The translations under genes were made by a program, and so were the position numbers. From positions 119,609 to 183,608 of the forward strand of contig NTMA01000084.1 in NCBI GenBank assembly GCA_002917075.1: a DNA stretch of 64,000 nucleotides, given 5' to 3'. This stretch comes from Hawksworthiomyces lignivorus. Its lineage: Eukaryota; Ascomycota; Sordariomycetes; Ophiostomatales; Ophiostomataceae. Below, one piece after another: positions 26,267 to 38,500 of this stretch (position 1 is its first letter; each line of letters starts with the position of its first letter). The notes under the pieces are model-generated. The model searched no databases and was not told the origin of the DNA. It saw only the letters and a list, made by a program, of their open reading frames with translations.

Positions 26267-28789
26267 GCATATCGTGCATAAAAAAGATCGCAGTTTCGTG
26301 CAGTTTTTCCTAATAACTTTTACATTCAGCATCCCGCTAGCTTTTCTCACCGTCTTCCGCCTCCTCCTACTTCCCCTTCACTCTTCTATTGTTCGACTCT
26401 TCATTTCGGCAGCGAACACCCGAGCCGTCGATCAGCGAGTTCCAATAGACAGACAAGCTAAGGCAAAAAGCACATCATCCCGCCCGAGATCCTTTTAATC
26501 TATCTGCGACAGGAAGGAAAACACAAGAACACCTCATGTTCGTCGCCAGCAGTGCGCCAACATATATATCACTTGTCCTATTTCTTTCATATTTTCTCCT
26601 TGGCCTACGCGATATCTTATCTACTATTATTTCCCTGTATACTTTTTGCCGCATACTTTTATTCCTCGCTTAACATCCTGTTTTTTTTTTGGTTTCCTGT
26701 TTTACTCTTTCGTCGCTGCATATTTTCTACTCTCGGCCAGGATATCCCAATTGCTTAAATTCTAGCCACCTCCCTTTTTTCCTCTCAAAATTACCCTGTA
26801 CCACGCCTCACGATTAGTTGACTATTGTTGTCAGTGATTTGTGTTCTGTTCCCTTCCCGTATCTCTTGTGGCTATTATCTATCGACATAGGCATTGGGAA
26901 AGAACACAAAATTCATTGTAGAACATTCTCCTGGATGCAACCTATTACCCTACACAAATACCAACGATATGATGATGACTTCACATCTATTTATTGAATT
27001 TTTTTTTTGGAAAACGAAATGGCTGGACACGGGACAAATGGCGGTTTTCTCTGTTAACTGCAAGATATCACGTTCACAGATTCCAACCAAATACACAAAT
27101 AAAATAACATCATGGCACAATAGTAAATTCCTAAATTCAAAAGAAGATGGGCGAAAACGCGTGAAAAGAATTAGCAATGATGTACAGAGTAGAGTGGAAA
27201 TTTCTGTTGCAAAAATGGTAAACCAAACGGCAGCCAATGCTCCCCTCCCCTGACTGTCTCACTCTCGGCGCGACCCGAAGTGTGACGAGATGAAGACGAG
27301 CAACATCACCGGTGGTATTCGATCATAGCTAGGTTGGCACGGATCCACTTATTAAATGTCCGTTTCCAGTAAATCAAGTGTCTTTTCAACACGCCCTCTG
27401 CTTCTTCTACTTTGTTTCTGCGGATAATTCCTGGTTGGTGTTGCACGGCATTCAGATGTCCGATGGAGACCAACAACAGAGGCACGATCGTTCCAACCAC
27501 GTAGCAGACGACCGCGCGTCTATGAGTCTGTTATGCTCTCCAGCTATGCTTTCGTAAGATAATCCAGAGTTGCAAAGGTTGCACACATTTATTTCGGGAG
27601 AAGCACACCAAAAATTATTACTCGTGATCGAGAGACACGTCGACCTTCATTTGTGCTCGGAGCAGCTCATAGAGGGCAATATCTTGCGAGACACTTTCAG
27701 ACAAGCGGATGTGATAGCTCAATCGTTCGATTCGATTACCTGCATAGACAATACACGAACATCGTAGGGTTTACGAGACTTTCCCAGGGCTTGTTTAAGG
27801 TTATGAAAGCTTGTTTTCGAATTCGGCGACAGCATGACAGCTGAAAGTCAACGGTTTTAATGGACTTCCTTTAAGGGAAGGGTCCGCTTTTCCTGTCACC
27901 CTGTCCACTACCCCGCTAACAAAACACTACAGTAGTAATAACGGACATTGACGTGCTGCTCACAGCCAACCACAGTGGCCTAGTCTCTCATTTCGCCGTG
28001 ACGAACCAACTGCCCACCTGTGCTCGTCCAGGGGGACTGCGGTGGTGTGCCTCATTTTATTGGGCAGGCCATCATCGACCCAGCAACATCCACAATCAAC
28101 AATAAAGCATTAGTCCCTCAATATTATTATACGAGGCGCATTGGCAGCTGAGTCGAAAGACTGTCCGATTTGGTCAAGAAACCATACTCTCACCTCGTCA
28201 TTCGCTCTTTCCCTTCTTTGCAGCTTTCTTTTGATAACTTTATCATCTTGGCTCTTCTTCCTCGTTTCCGACGTGAATCGCTCTTTCCTTGTTTTTGCCT
28301 GTTTCAAGAGATCGGCACAGAAAAGATTTATGAAAAAAGGTAGAGAGGGAAAGCAAGGCTGCGCGCATTCCTCTCTTCCCCACAAAACGGTGCATTTTAG
28401 TTTTAAGCTTCGATGAGGCTCGACCTACATTCGTTCCCCAGCATTCGCTTGCTTGCTCACGTCTCTCGCTATTCAACGACCGTTTTCTATCGATTGCACT
28501 TTATTTGCCCGTATGCACATATTGCAAGAAAGAGGGTAGCTCGATTGACAGATTGTACACATATCGACTCTAGCTAGCATTGTGCCTGACCCAAATCAGC
28601 GCAAACAAAGCTGCCAATTTGTTCCTAGTTCTGGCACATACAAGGCCAGAAAGCGAAATCCATTATCCTCCACACTTGTTTCTGCTCATGGACGTCGCTC
28701 GTGGTGAAAAGGCTGCGTCGACAAGCCTGCTTCAAGATACCCACGCACCCGAAGCTGCTCCCCCATCTTCTTCCAGCTGACTAGCCGCC
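26267..28789. other. 2.5 kb intergenic region between G-alpha and beta-glucosidase
   Basis: It contains the 3' flank of the G-alpha gene (T-rich to about 26,830) and the upstream region of the glucosidase. Several ATGs precede the glucosidase start, including one at 28689. No gene, tRNA or repeat could be supported. Confidence 0.5.
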
Positions 28790-31686
28790 ATGAAGAACAA
28801 GTTGCCGTTCTTGCGCACCAAGAAGGGCATCGCTATCACGGTCATTGCAGTCATCCTGGTCCTCGGTGGCGGCCTTTCCGGGCTGGCCGCCCTGCGCACC
28901 CGGAAACATGGAAATCGCAGCCCAAGTGGAAGCAACTCGAGTGTCCCCGGCCCCATCACCAGCGACACGTATTTCTATGGCGATTCGCCTCCGGTGTATC
29001 CATCGCGTAAGTTGGTGGGAGACTCTGGCATTTTCCTTCTGTCTCTCCTCGCTACCCAAATACCGCTGCTGACACTTCTAGCCAATATGACCGGCGTCGG
29101 TACGTGGGCCATAAGCTTCAACAAGGCCGTGGCCATGGTACAGAACATGACCCTGCAGGAGCGTCTCTCCTTGACTGCTGGCGCTTCGACGCCAAACGGC
29201 TGCTCCGGCTACATCCCGCCCATCACACGCCTCAATTTCCCTGGCATGTGCCTGAGCGACGCTGGCAACGGCCTGCGGAACACCGATTTCGTGAGCTCGT
29301 GGCCCAGCGGCATCCACGTGGGCGCCAGCTGGAACCGTGACCTGGCCTTGCAGCGCGCCGAGTGGATGGCAGCCGAATTCAAGAAGAAAGGCGTCAACGT
29401 GCTCCTCGGGCCTGTTGTTGGTCCTCTCGGCCGAACGGTCCGTAGTGGCAGGTACTGGGAAGGTGCGGAACTCCCGTCCTGTCGTGCAGCTCCCTCTCGT
29501 ATTTGCTGCTAACCATACACATGTATATACAGGCATTTCTGTCGACCCCTACCTCGCCGGCGCCCTAGTTTATGAGACCGTGACTGGTGTCCAGCAAGCC
29601 GGTGTCATTACAAGCACGAAGGTAAATAGAAGGCTTATTGTTTTTAGTTGGACGTGTTCAATTCAATAACACTTTTTAGCATTTTATCGCCAACGAGCAA
29701 GAGACAAACCGAAATCCAACCGGCGATGCCCAGTCAGTCTCTGCAAATATTGATGACCGAACAATGCACGAATTATATCTATGGTACGTTATTCCACCTG
29801 TAGGCCCGGTCTATCTCATGCTCTAGAAGATGCTAATTCGCGACAGGCCTTTCCAAGATGCCGTGTATGCGGGCAGTGGGAATATCATGTGTTCATATAA
29901 TCGCGTGAACAATTCATACGGCTGTGCCAACAGCAAAACACTAAATGGCCTTTTGAAGACTGAGCTCGGCTTCCAGGGCTTTGTTGTTTCCGACTGGGGT
30001 GTAAGTTGAACCTCTTCTCTACCAAAATTCACGATGCTGTATTCCTTCATCTTATCCTAACTCTTACTCTAGGCTCAACATTCTGGTGTAGCGACTGCTC
30101 TGGCTGGATTGGACATGGCTATGCCGTCGGGTCCATTATGGGGCGATAACTTGGCGGAGGCGGTCAAGAACGGTTCCGTTCCCGAATCACGAGTTACCGA
30201 CATGGCTGTAAGGTATGTTTTTTCTCTGGTTCTCGCTCTCTTCACCTAATCATCTAGCTTAAGCTCCGCTCACACAAGCAGAATTATTGCTGCCTGGTAC
30301 CAAATGGGCCAAGATTCGGATTTCCCACCTCCCGGTGTCGGCATGCCATCAGACCTGACCAAGCCGCATCTGATCGTCGACGGCAGAAACTCATCGTCGA
30401 AAGACACGCTCTTTAACGGTGCCGTCGAAGGTCATGTACTTCTCAAAAATTCCAACAACGCACTTCCATTAAAGAAGCCCAAGTTTCTCTCAATTTTTGG
30501 CTACTCGGCTAAAGTCCCAGACCAAAATGATTATACAAACGGCGTCGTCAGTGCCTGGACGTTTGGCACCGAGTCAGCCAATGCTAGCGACACGCTCCTT
30601 GGCTTTATTGGTACTACTCCAGAAGCTCCCCTCGGTATTGCTCCTAATGGTACATTATTCTCTGGAGGAGGGTCAGGCGCGACATCTCAGTCGTTGGTCA
30701 GCGCACCCTTCGATGCCATTACGCAACAAGCCTGGAAGGACGACACCGAACTTTTCTGGGACTTTACCACAAGTAATCCGACCATCAACGCCGTGTCGGA
30801 CGCCTGTCTGGTCTTTGCTAATGCCTGGGCCTCGGAAGGCTACGACCGTCCAGCTGTCCAAGACGACTACACAGACAATCTGATCACGTCCGTCGCTAAT
30901 CAGTGCAATAACACTATTGTCGTTGTCCACAATGCCGGAGTGCGCGTCGTCGACCCTTGGATTGACCATCCCAATGTCACCGCGCTCATATTTGCCCACT
31001 TGCCAGGTCAATATTCAGGCCAGGCGTTAGTTTCCATCTTGTATGGCGAGTCAAACCCGTCCGGAAAACTTCCGTACACGGTAGCGAAGAGCGCCTCTGA
31101 CTACGGCGGTGTCCTTGATCCAGCCGAGCCGCAAGGCATCTTCGTGTACTACCCACAGGCCAATTTCTCCGAAGGCGTCTTCGTTGACTACCGACATTTC
31201 GATGCCAACGAAGTAACGCCACGTTTTGAGTTCGGATTCGGTCTTTCCTACACGACATTTAACTACACTAACCTGCAAATTAGCAAGTTGTCGGATAACG
31301 ACAACAGTAGCAATTTTTTTGCAAAGTATCCAACGGGTGCTGTTCGGCAAGGTGGACAGGCGGATCTCTGGGATAGGCTTGTATCGGTGACTACTGAGGT
31401 GGCAAACACAGGCGACGTGAGCGGCGCTGAAGTTGCTCAGCTATATGTCACACTCCCGGGCGCTGGTGGAAACAGCTCTATTCCGATCCGCCAGCTGAGA
31501 GGCTTCGACAAGCCGTTTCTCAATGCCTCGAAGACTGCCACTGTGTCCTTCACCTTGACGAGGCGAGATCTCAGTATCTGGGACGTTGTGGTCCAGAAGT
31601 GGCTACTTCAAGAGGGAACGTATGGCATCAGCGTCGGCTCGAGCAGCCGCAGTCTGCCTCTGCAGGGCTCGTTTGCTATTCCTTAA
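28790..31686 (+). CDS. GH3 beta-glucosidase with N-terminal membrane anchor
   Basis: Seven exons, 28790-29006, 29082-29462, 29533-29621, 29680-29783, 29847-30000, 30073-30212 and 30282-31686, give 829 aa; the introns are 58-75 nt GT-AG. The enzyme hydrolyses terminal beta-linked glucose from cello-oligosaccharides or glucans. A hydrophobic span at about 13-35 ([20 protein letters not shown]) follows the basic [12 protein letters not shown] and has no clear cleavage site, so a type II anchor with the enzyme outside the cell is likely. GH3 landmarks: [15 protein letters not shown] (intron 2), KHFIANEQE (intron 3), IMCSYNRVN and the nucleophile motif [13 protein letters not shown] with Asp313. 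The C-terminal lobe has [22 protein letters not shown] and [10 protein letters not shown], then a fibronectin-like domain ([21 protein letters not shown]). Many N-x-S/T sites are present. Confidence 0.95.
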
Positions 31687-31846
31687 CAGCACACGAGTGT
31701 TCTCCGGAGTTGGATTCTGGGTTACGCTTTCTATTCTACCTTATGGATACGGTTGCATTATGTTGGTTTACGGAAAGATATGCTTGCTCTCTAGCGTATT
31801 ACTTTTAGATTCGTTTTCTGTGTATATACTTTGATGATGTTATTTC

Positions 31847-31867
31847 GGGGGGGGGGGGGGGGGGGGG
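31847..31867. repeat. 21-base poly-G run
   Basis: A run of G on the + strand 160 bp after the glucosidase stop. Length is likely approximate in the assembly. Confidence 0.9.
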
Positions 31868-34800
31868 TTCCAGGCGTTGGACATAAGGCCATGATAGTTT
31901 CTACCGCTTTTTCCACACTTTCAGCATGATAGACGATTTCTACTAATATTTTCCGGTATATTCATGACTCTAAGCTTCTCCCCTGCCTCTTCATTGAAAT
32001 TTGGACTTTGTCTATGATAATTCTACTTCCGACTCCTCCAAGAAGCCATAGAGATCAAACTAGCATTGCAAAAAATATACATTCTATCATCATACACACA
32101 AAAAGCCCATAATCCATGGCTCAAAACGAAGAAAAGCAATAGACAATGCTGCCACCTGGCTGGTTTTCTTTTCCGGCATCGGGGTCAAAGGATGTTGCTA
32201 CGGACGGGAGGAACCACATTGCATTGCATTTTTGAATTGAAGTTTTTTTTTCCCTACCATTCTGTGTAATCAGGTTCCATCGAATAAGAGCTACTTTTCT
32301 GCAGGTCATTCTTCTTTCTTAACGCTCGTCTCTTCGTATGCGATTTGCATTAACCTGCGCGCATATTCATACAATACGTGCATCCTGCCGTGTTCTCTGC
32401 CGTTTGCTTGAGCCGCTGCAAAGAGGAAAAACAGAGAAGGCAAGATACATTAGCTGCTCCATTCAATCTCGCCCACTGGACTAGATGGAGCAAGACGGAT
32501 GCAAAGCAAAAGTAGGAGCAGAATATCAAAATGCAAAGGCGAGAGTGCAAAGGCAAGACATACGAAAGTAAGCATCTCTCTCCCGACGTAGAGTCCTCCC
32601 GCACATATGCACCCCATACCTATGAAGCTCCAAGTTTTGCTCGCATACTGTCTTCGGATGCACTCGCTTCTTTCAAGTCGCAGCTGTAACTTCTGTTCTT
32701 TCTGCTGTCACTTCTTCCGTTGCTAAGGTAAAGCAAGTCCTAAGCGGGCCCGGCAACAGGCCGGGCTCGTGTCCCGCTGTCCTCCTTTTTCCGCTTTCGA
32801 GGTTCTCGTTCTTCTAGCAAATCAACCATTTCGGCTTTCAAAATGCATCAGGAGCGACCATTCTACAAACTAAGCCCAGACAATTGCTATCTTTTAACAT
32901 TTACAGCTTTAATTTCATTTCTTACTTATGACCTCCTTCTTCTTACGGTTTAGAATGGCAATCCTCTTTTCTCATTTTCGTCCCAAAGCGAGATCAACAC
33001 GAAGAGTAGCTGAAAAGCATCCACTACAAAGTAGCTGAGAAATGAAGCTTCGAATTTCCTTCTGTGCGCTTGCATGAGCGTGCGCTCTCCCAATACCCTC
33101 CCCCCCTCTCACCGGCTCCACCATGCAACTACAGGCGAGTGAGTCCGTTCACAGAGCTTGTGATCTTCTTGTTTTTGAGGAGACAGGGAGAAATGGAGAG
33201 GGAAAGCCCAGTCGAGTATGCATAGTTGCAAGCATCAACTCGTCTATCCGCATGTGTTGCAACATAGAAACAGATATCTTTGCAAGACTATTGCAAGGCC
33301 GTTCCCACACAACTCCGCAGCAGAAATTACTCAGGATGGGGCATTCATTTTGCGGGAAAACAAATGCAATAATGACGGACGTGCTCAGCTTTTTGTCGAG
33401 GCCATTGCGCTTTGTTCTTCAAATGCGTTAGCTGTGAGGTACTTTGCATGTGCTTGCCAGTGATCTGTGCTTCCTCCCTTTCATGCTGCTGTCTATGTTT
33501 CTTTTTCTTCTTGTTGATGATCCTCTGTCACTTGCCGGAGAGGGCGGATGCAATTCTCTCACGATCCGAAATTTCACCGCAGCACAGAAACCCTGACGTT
33601 TTGAGGTACATAGCATTGTTGTATGCTGCGAAGGCTTTTTTTCCGTTGACCATAATCTTGTTTCTGTATTACTATAGAGATGGGTATGCAATAAAGCAAC
33701 GTTTGGGTCCATGCGGAGCTGTAGGAACAGGATAAACAATGAAGGATTTGCACATAGCATGTACGATAATAGGCAACCCGTCAGTGATCTTCATTACTTA
33801 AAGCCTTCGCTATACCCAAGTTAAGCCTTCCGCTAAACCTTACTTTGTCTTAACTTTCCAGCTATAGTTGCGTGCCGCAGCCTACAACCCACAATGCTCG
33901 TGGAACCATTGCGTAGCGTTAGTAAGACGGGCGTACGAAAGTCGAAATGCTTGGTAGCTTGCAGCGGTACCTGTGTCCTGGCTGGGGGGCCTCGTTGCTC
34001 GTCGCGCACGGAGCAGACGGCGGCCGTTAGCTTGTCTCATGTTTTTATTTTGGGATGTTCATGCTCTTGTCCTTCATTCCTTCGCTCAGTCTCCTGGGTC
34101 TACTAGCAGCGAAAGGGGAAAGGGACAACGCCGCGTCATGAAGAAAAACAAAAGGACACTACTTAAAAAGGACACTGCTTATTATGTCCTTGCCATGCAA
34201 GAAAAACAAGAGCACCACACCGCTCAGGGGAGTACGACGATCATGCCAAAGACATATGCCAAATATGTGTCTTGAGATTTTGCGCAGGGCGTCGTGGACG
34301 GCAGGATGGCTCTCTCTTAGCGAGCCAGAGTTTGTAGTGTCTGTACCATTTCAGATGTTTTCCCGCAATATTTGCCATAGCTGCATGTATAACCATTGTG
34401 TGAGACCATCCCAGTTGGTCTCGACCACACACCGAACTTGCATGGACTGCATGAACCAAAACCGCCGGTCTTCTATTCTAGAAGCAGCCGGCGCAGCAGA
34501 CCACATGGGATGGACACCATTCCGATAGTTTTTTTTTTTTTTTCTTTAGATGACGAGACGAGAGAGGAAAGGGAAGCTAGCACAGCGCCTTCGAAAGTAC
34601 GCCGTAGGGAATAGAATGCGCGACAGAAAGAAGCCAAGACGAGCGGGAGTGTCAGATCACAAGCCCCAGCGAACCCTGTAGACAAGGACCACCTCTCACC
34701 TCTAACATAGTCTCAGTATTAGTGAAGGCCCAAATACAGACCACACTAAAAGCACTAACTGATCGGTACTTAGGTTTCATACCCCATACAATACGTCACG

Positions 34801-35317
34801 GGCGACGCCAGAACGGCAGAGCTTTATTCTGAAAGGCTAAGCAGAGCTAGGGTTTAGCGAGGCAGTTAGCCTGCTCCTTATGGCGGAGGTGATTTCCGTT
34901 TTGGCGATAGCAGCTGTTGGGATGCGGCCAGGGCCAGAAGGGGCCAGAGAGCTTGATGCCTCGCCTGCCTGTCGCCTGGAAGGACCCGGAGCCCGCATTA
35001 GCGTACGGCCGTATCGGAGTGCTACTTGTTGCATAGGGAGTTAATCTCGTGTCAAAATGATCATTCTTCTTGATGATGTACCTGCGTTTGCGGTCTGTAA
35101 TGGTTGTTGAGGAAAATCATCATTGGACAAAAAAGAAAGCCACGATGCAATCAGGACAGCCATCAATTCGCCTTTGCCTCAAAAGCACGAAACGGTCGAC
35201 CGAGTTGACGTGCAGATGCGCCCGCCGAGAATATTTCGTTCGGTGCCTCCGGACCGAGCAAACAGGCAAACGAGCGAGAGTATGCTGCACTTCTCATTGG
35301 CAATGGAGACACAAGTA

Positions 35318-35356
35318 GACACACACACTCACTCACTCGCTCACTCACTCACTCAT
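35318..35356. repeat. CACA/CACTCACT simple repeat
   Basis: ACACACAC passes into a CACT tetranucleotide repeat with one CGCT variant. It is a microsatellite just left of the gap. Confidence 0.85.
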
Positions 35357-35436
35357 AAGTATTTACGGCAACTTTTCTTCATTATCGTTTGCCCCAACCC
35401 CTTTCTTAATGCCCTCTCCGCTCTGCACGAAATCCG

Positions 35437-35526
35437 NNNNNNNNNNNNNNNNNNNNNNNNNNNNNNNNNNNNNNNNNNNNNNNNNNNNNNNNNNNNNNNN
35501 NNNNNNNNNGGGGGGGGGGGGGGGGG
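35437..35526. other. Assembly gap (73 N) followed by 17 G
   Basis: Bases 35437-35509 are N, followed by a G homopolymer to 35526. The gap probably ends at a homopolymer the sequencing could not cross. True gap size is unknown. Confidence 0.98.
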
Positions 35527-38500
35527 CATCGTGCTCCCAGGAACAAATGATGTGAAGAGGACAGCTCACGCTCTTCGAGATCAGTGACGGCCTAACTCAG
35601 ACGCTACGGTCCTCTGTCCATGAACTTCGGGGAGCCCGGTATCTATCAAGCTTTTTCGGATCGGCTGTGCCTAACACATTTATAATGATCTCTTCCTCGT
35701 CTGTATGAATGCCTTTTGTCCAGCGTGCCTTGGTGGTGGATCCTATAGGCCGTCATCATCGTACGATCGGCTAGATTGTGCAAGACCAAAAAAACGACTG
35801 CGCATTCTGCGAGATCAAGGCAATCCAATTCCTACGCATATTTGGTCCTCTTGAGCATGCTCATGATGGACTGCCCTTCTGCATTTTACATCTGCACACC
35901 GCATCTTTTTTTTTTATGTTTCTCCTTGTTACCTTCCTCTTTCACGACGTCTATTTTTGTGTCTGACTGTGTTTTTATTCTCAGCAGCCCATAAAACCCA
36001 CAAGCTGTTTGAAGGGTGGGATGAATACAGAGTACGTACAGGGCGCGGAGATGGTGAAAAATTTTTGGAGGCGTGCCTTTTTATTTTTGGTAATACCCTT
36101 TTCTTGTTTCGTAGTAATTGGCCAATGAGGATAGCAAGGAAGTTCGTGATACTGTCCAAAAAGACCCCTGCTGAAACACAAGCCAGACCCAAAAATCCCG
36201 TTTTTCATATCACACACAATTGGACTACCTTGCTTTTCCCCCAAATATCTGATCGAGTTCTGCTAAATTTGGCCCCCTTTTCAACTGCGCAGCTCATCTT
36301 TCTTTTTTGATCTTCCTCTTTCGTCATGAACTAGATCCAAAAGGAGACCAGTGACAGGCTCGCTTAGATGCAAGACATGTCACCGGTGCTATCACTCACT
36401 TCGATGTTTGATTCTTATTATTGCCTGTCCCTCTCATCCCCCTCCAACTCCATCTTCTCAGCTCACACCGCCAATGACATATTGAGTGATGGGTGGATCC
36501 CGCTTGAAAAAGTAGCGATTAGGTTCCTGCAAAAATGGCATCGTCTCTTTTAGTCTTGTTAGTCCAAACAGAGATGGAGAACAAGGCACGCGAAACGCAT
36601 CCAGACCAGGGCCCACGATGCAGCGTATGCGCATCCCATAAGGCGAGGCAAGGATTTTACTTCCGCAGTAGTCACCTGCAGAGCTTGAAACCTTATCTCT
36701 TGCTGCCTTCTTTTAAAACTTTGTGTAGATTCAAAAAGAAAAAGAAGTCTTTCTGGCGATACGCCAAGTTATATTATTCGTCGGTAAAAAAATGAGTTTC
36801 GAGAGAAGGAAAGTAGGACGCAAGTTGCTTGGAGGACTCACAACCCTCTACCACTTAAGATTCATTGCTGCACCGCTTTCTTTACAAACGATGGCTGGTG
36901 CAGCTCTTGGACGGGCGCTGCATCTTCTCTCACAGTCGGAAAGAAGCGGTAGGGATTACGCAAGAGAAGATAATGCGGAACCTCCCTTCAAATCTCTGTC
37001 AAGGCTCTCTCACACTGGCAAGAAAAGTGCGGCCGAAATTGCGCCAGGACACATACAGATCAGCCACGGATGATTGCCATTGATCGACTACGCCGCGCGG
37101 GATGGCACACATGGTCTTCTCTCCACGAGCTGCATCGTTGCAACTGCCCTTGCACAGCACAAAACTTGCGTATCTGGTCTCCCATCGTTTCTGCGGTATT
37201 TGCAACATTGGCCGGGATGAATAACGAGGGCACCATCCATCGCCACCTTTAAAACACACACACGCATGTACGTCGCCCAGGTTCCATGGAAGATATGTCT
37301 ACGATGATACTTGTAATGGCCCGTGTAGTAGCCTCCCTTCATTTCCTTTTCCCCCTCTTTACACTTTGGTAATAGATTATCTCGACAAAAAAACAAAAAG
37401 CAATAGATGAAAGACGCTGGGCGTCGATCCGGTTCCTGCAACCACTTTAAGAAAACAAAAATTCCAGGTAGCTAAAATATATTAGTTGATGAACCTAAAT
37501 TGTGTTTTAAGAAACATCAAAGCTCTGTGTCAAATTGGTCCGGTAGAGAGTGCGTAGAGATAACTAACCTTTTGTGCCGGTTGTGACTTGACTGGGACAA
37601 TTGCTACGAAGACATTTATGTGGGCAAGGCTCTGCTATAATCTGGGTGTAAAGTATGCATGCATCTTCCCGCAAAAGCAAGACCTTACTTACACACGCCG
37701 AGCTCGTTCAATGCCAATATGGAAAACCTAAAATTATTAAAATGTTCTGCTAGGCAGTCTCGTATAAGAGCAAAGGCTAGATTCACCAGAGAACACCCCT
37801 CTGGGGGATCGACCGGCAGTGAATAGATCATTTTAGTTTGTTTTAATTGACGGCAATCACGGCTTCGGCTTCGAATTAAAACATGAGTTGGGTTGCAAAA
37901 ACTAAGGGGGAGATGCCATGATATCGGGGCTCTCGATCAGAGGAGATAATTTATCTACGACATGGAAAATATGGACGACGTTGGACTCTCTGTGCGAGAA
38001 GAGGGGTATAAGGGCTAAAGAACAGAAATTGTGACAGGACAATGGTCTACAAGAGACGAAGTAGAGGGGAACCAGTGGTCATGGAACCATGGTTCAGCAG
38101 CAGTGGAGAGTAGATAGGAGAATAGGAGAATTTTGTAAGAGGAAAAAGAAACAATGGTGTAGACTTAAGGTTGTAGGTTTAATAGCCGTTAGCCAATCAA
38201 TTTTTCTTAAAACCGTGACGACGGTGGCCGATTTGCGTCTGTTGCAGAATAAAGACGAGGAGACGGTGGAAAATGAAACTCAGTTAGCATTTTTGAAATG
38301 TTTGCTGAAGTTTAGTATTGAACGTTTTTTCTTGCACACGTTTGAATGCTGCAACTTGGGATCACTAGCGCTACTGCAACACTACCTGCGACAGAGCCGT
38401 GAACCCATGCAGGAGAGGACAAAGATACGCCACAAAGCATGCAAAGTCGCTCATTTTTGTGCCATTTTAGTCAATCTTGTGATCTTTGGGCCATGCAGCC

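Noticed and set aside
27711..27740. TAGCTCAATCG followed by GTTCGATTC, like tRNA A and B boxes
   Set aside because: The boxes are almost adjacent, so no cloverleaf can form.
35318..35356. Possible CRISPR-like array
   Set aside because: Plain tetranucleotide microsatellite in a eukaryotic genome; no spacers.
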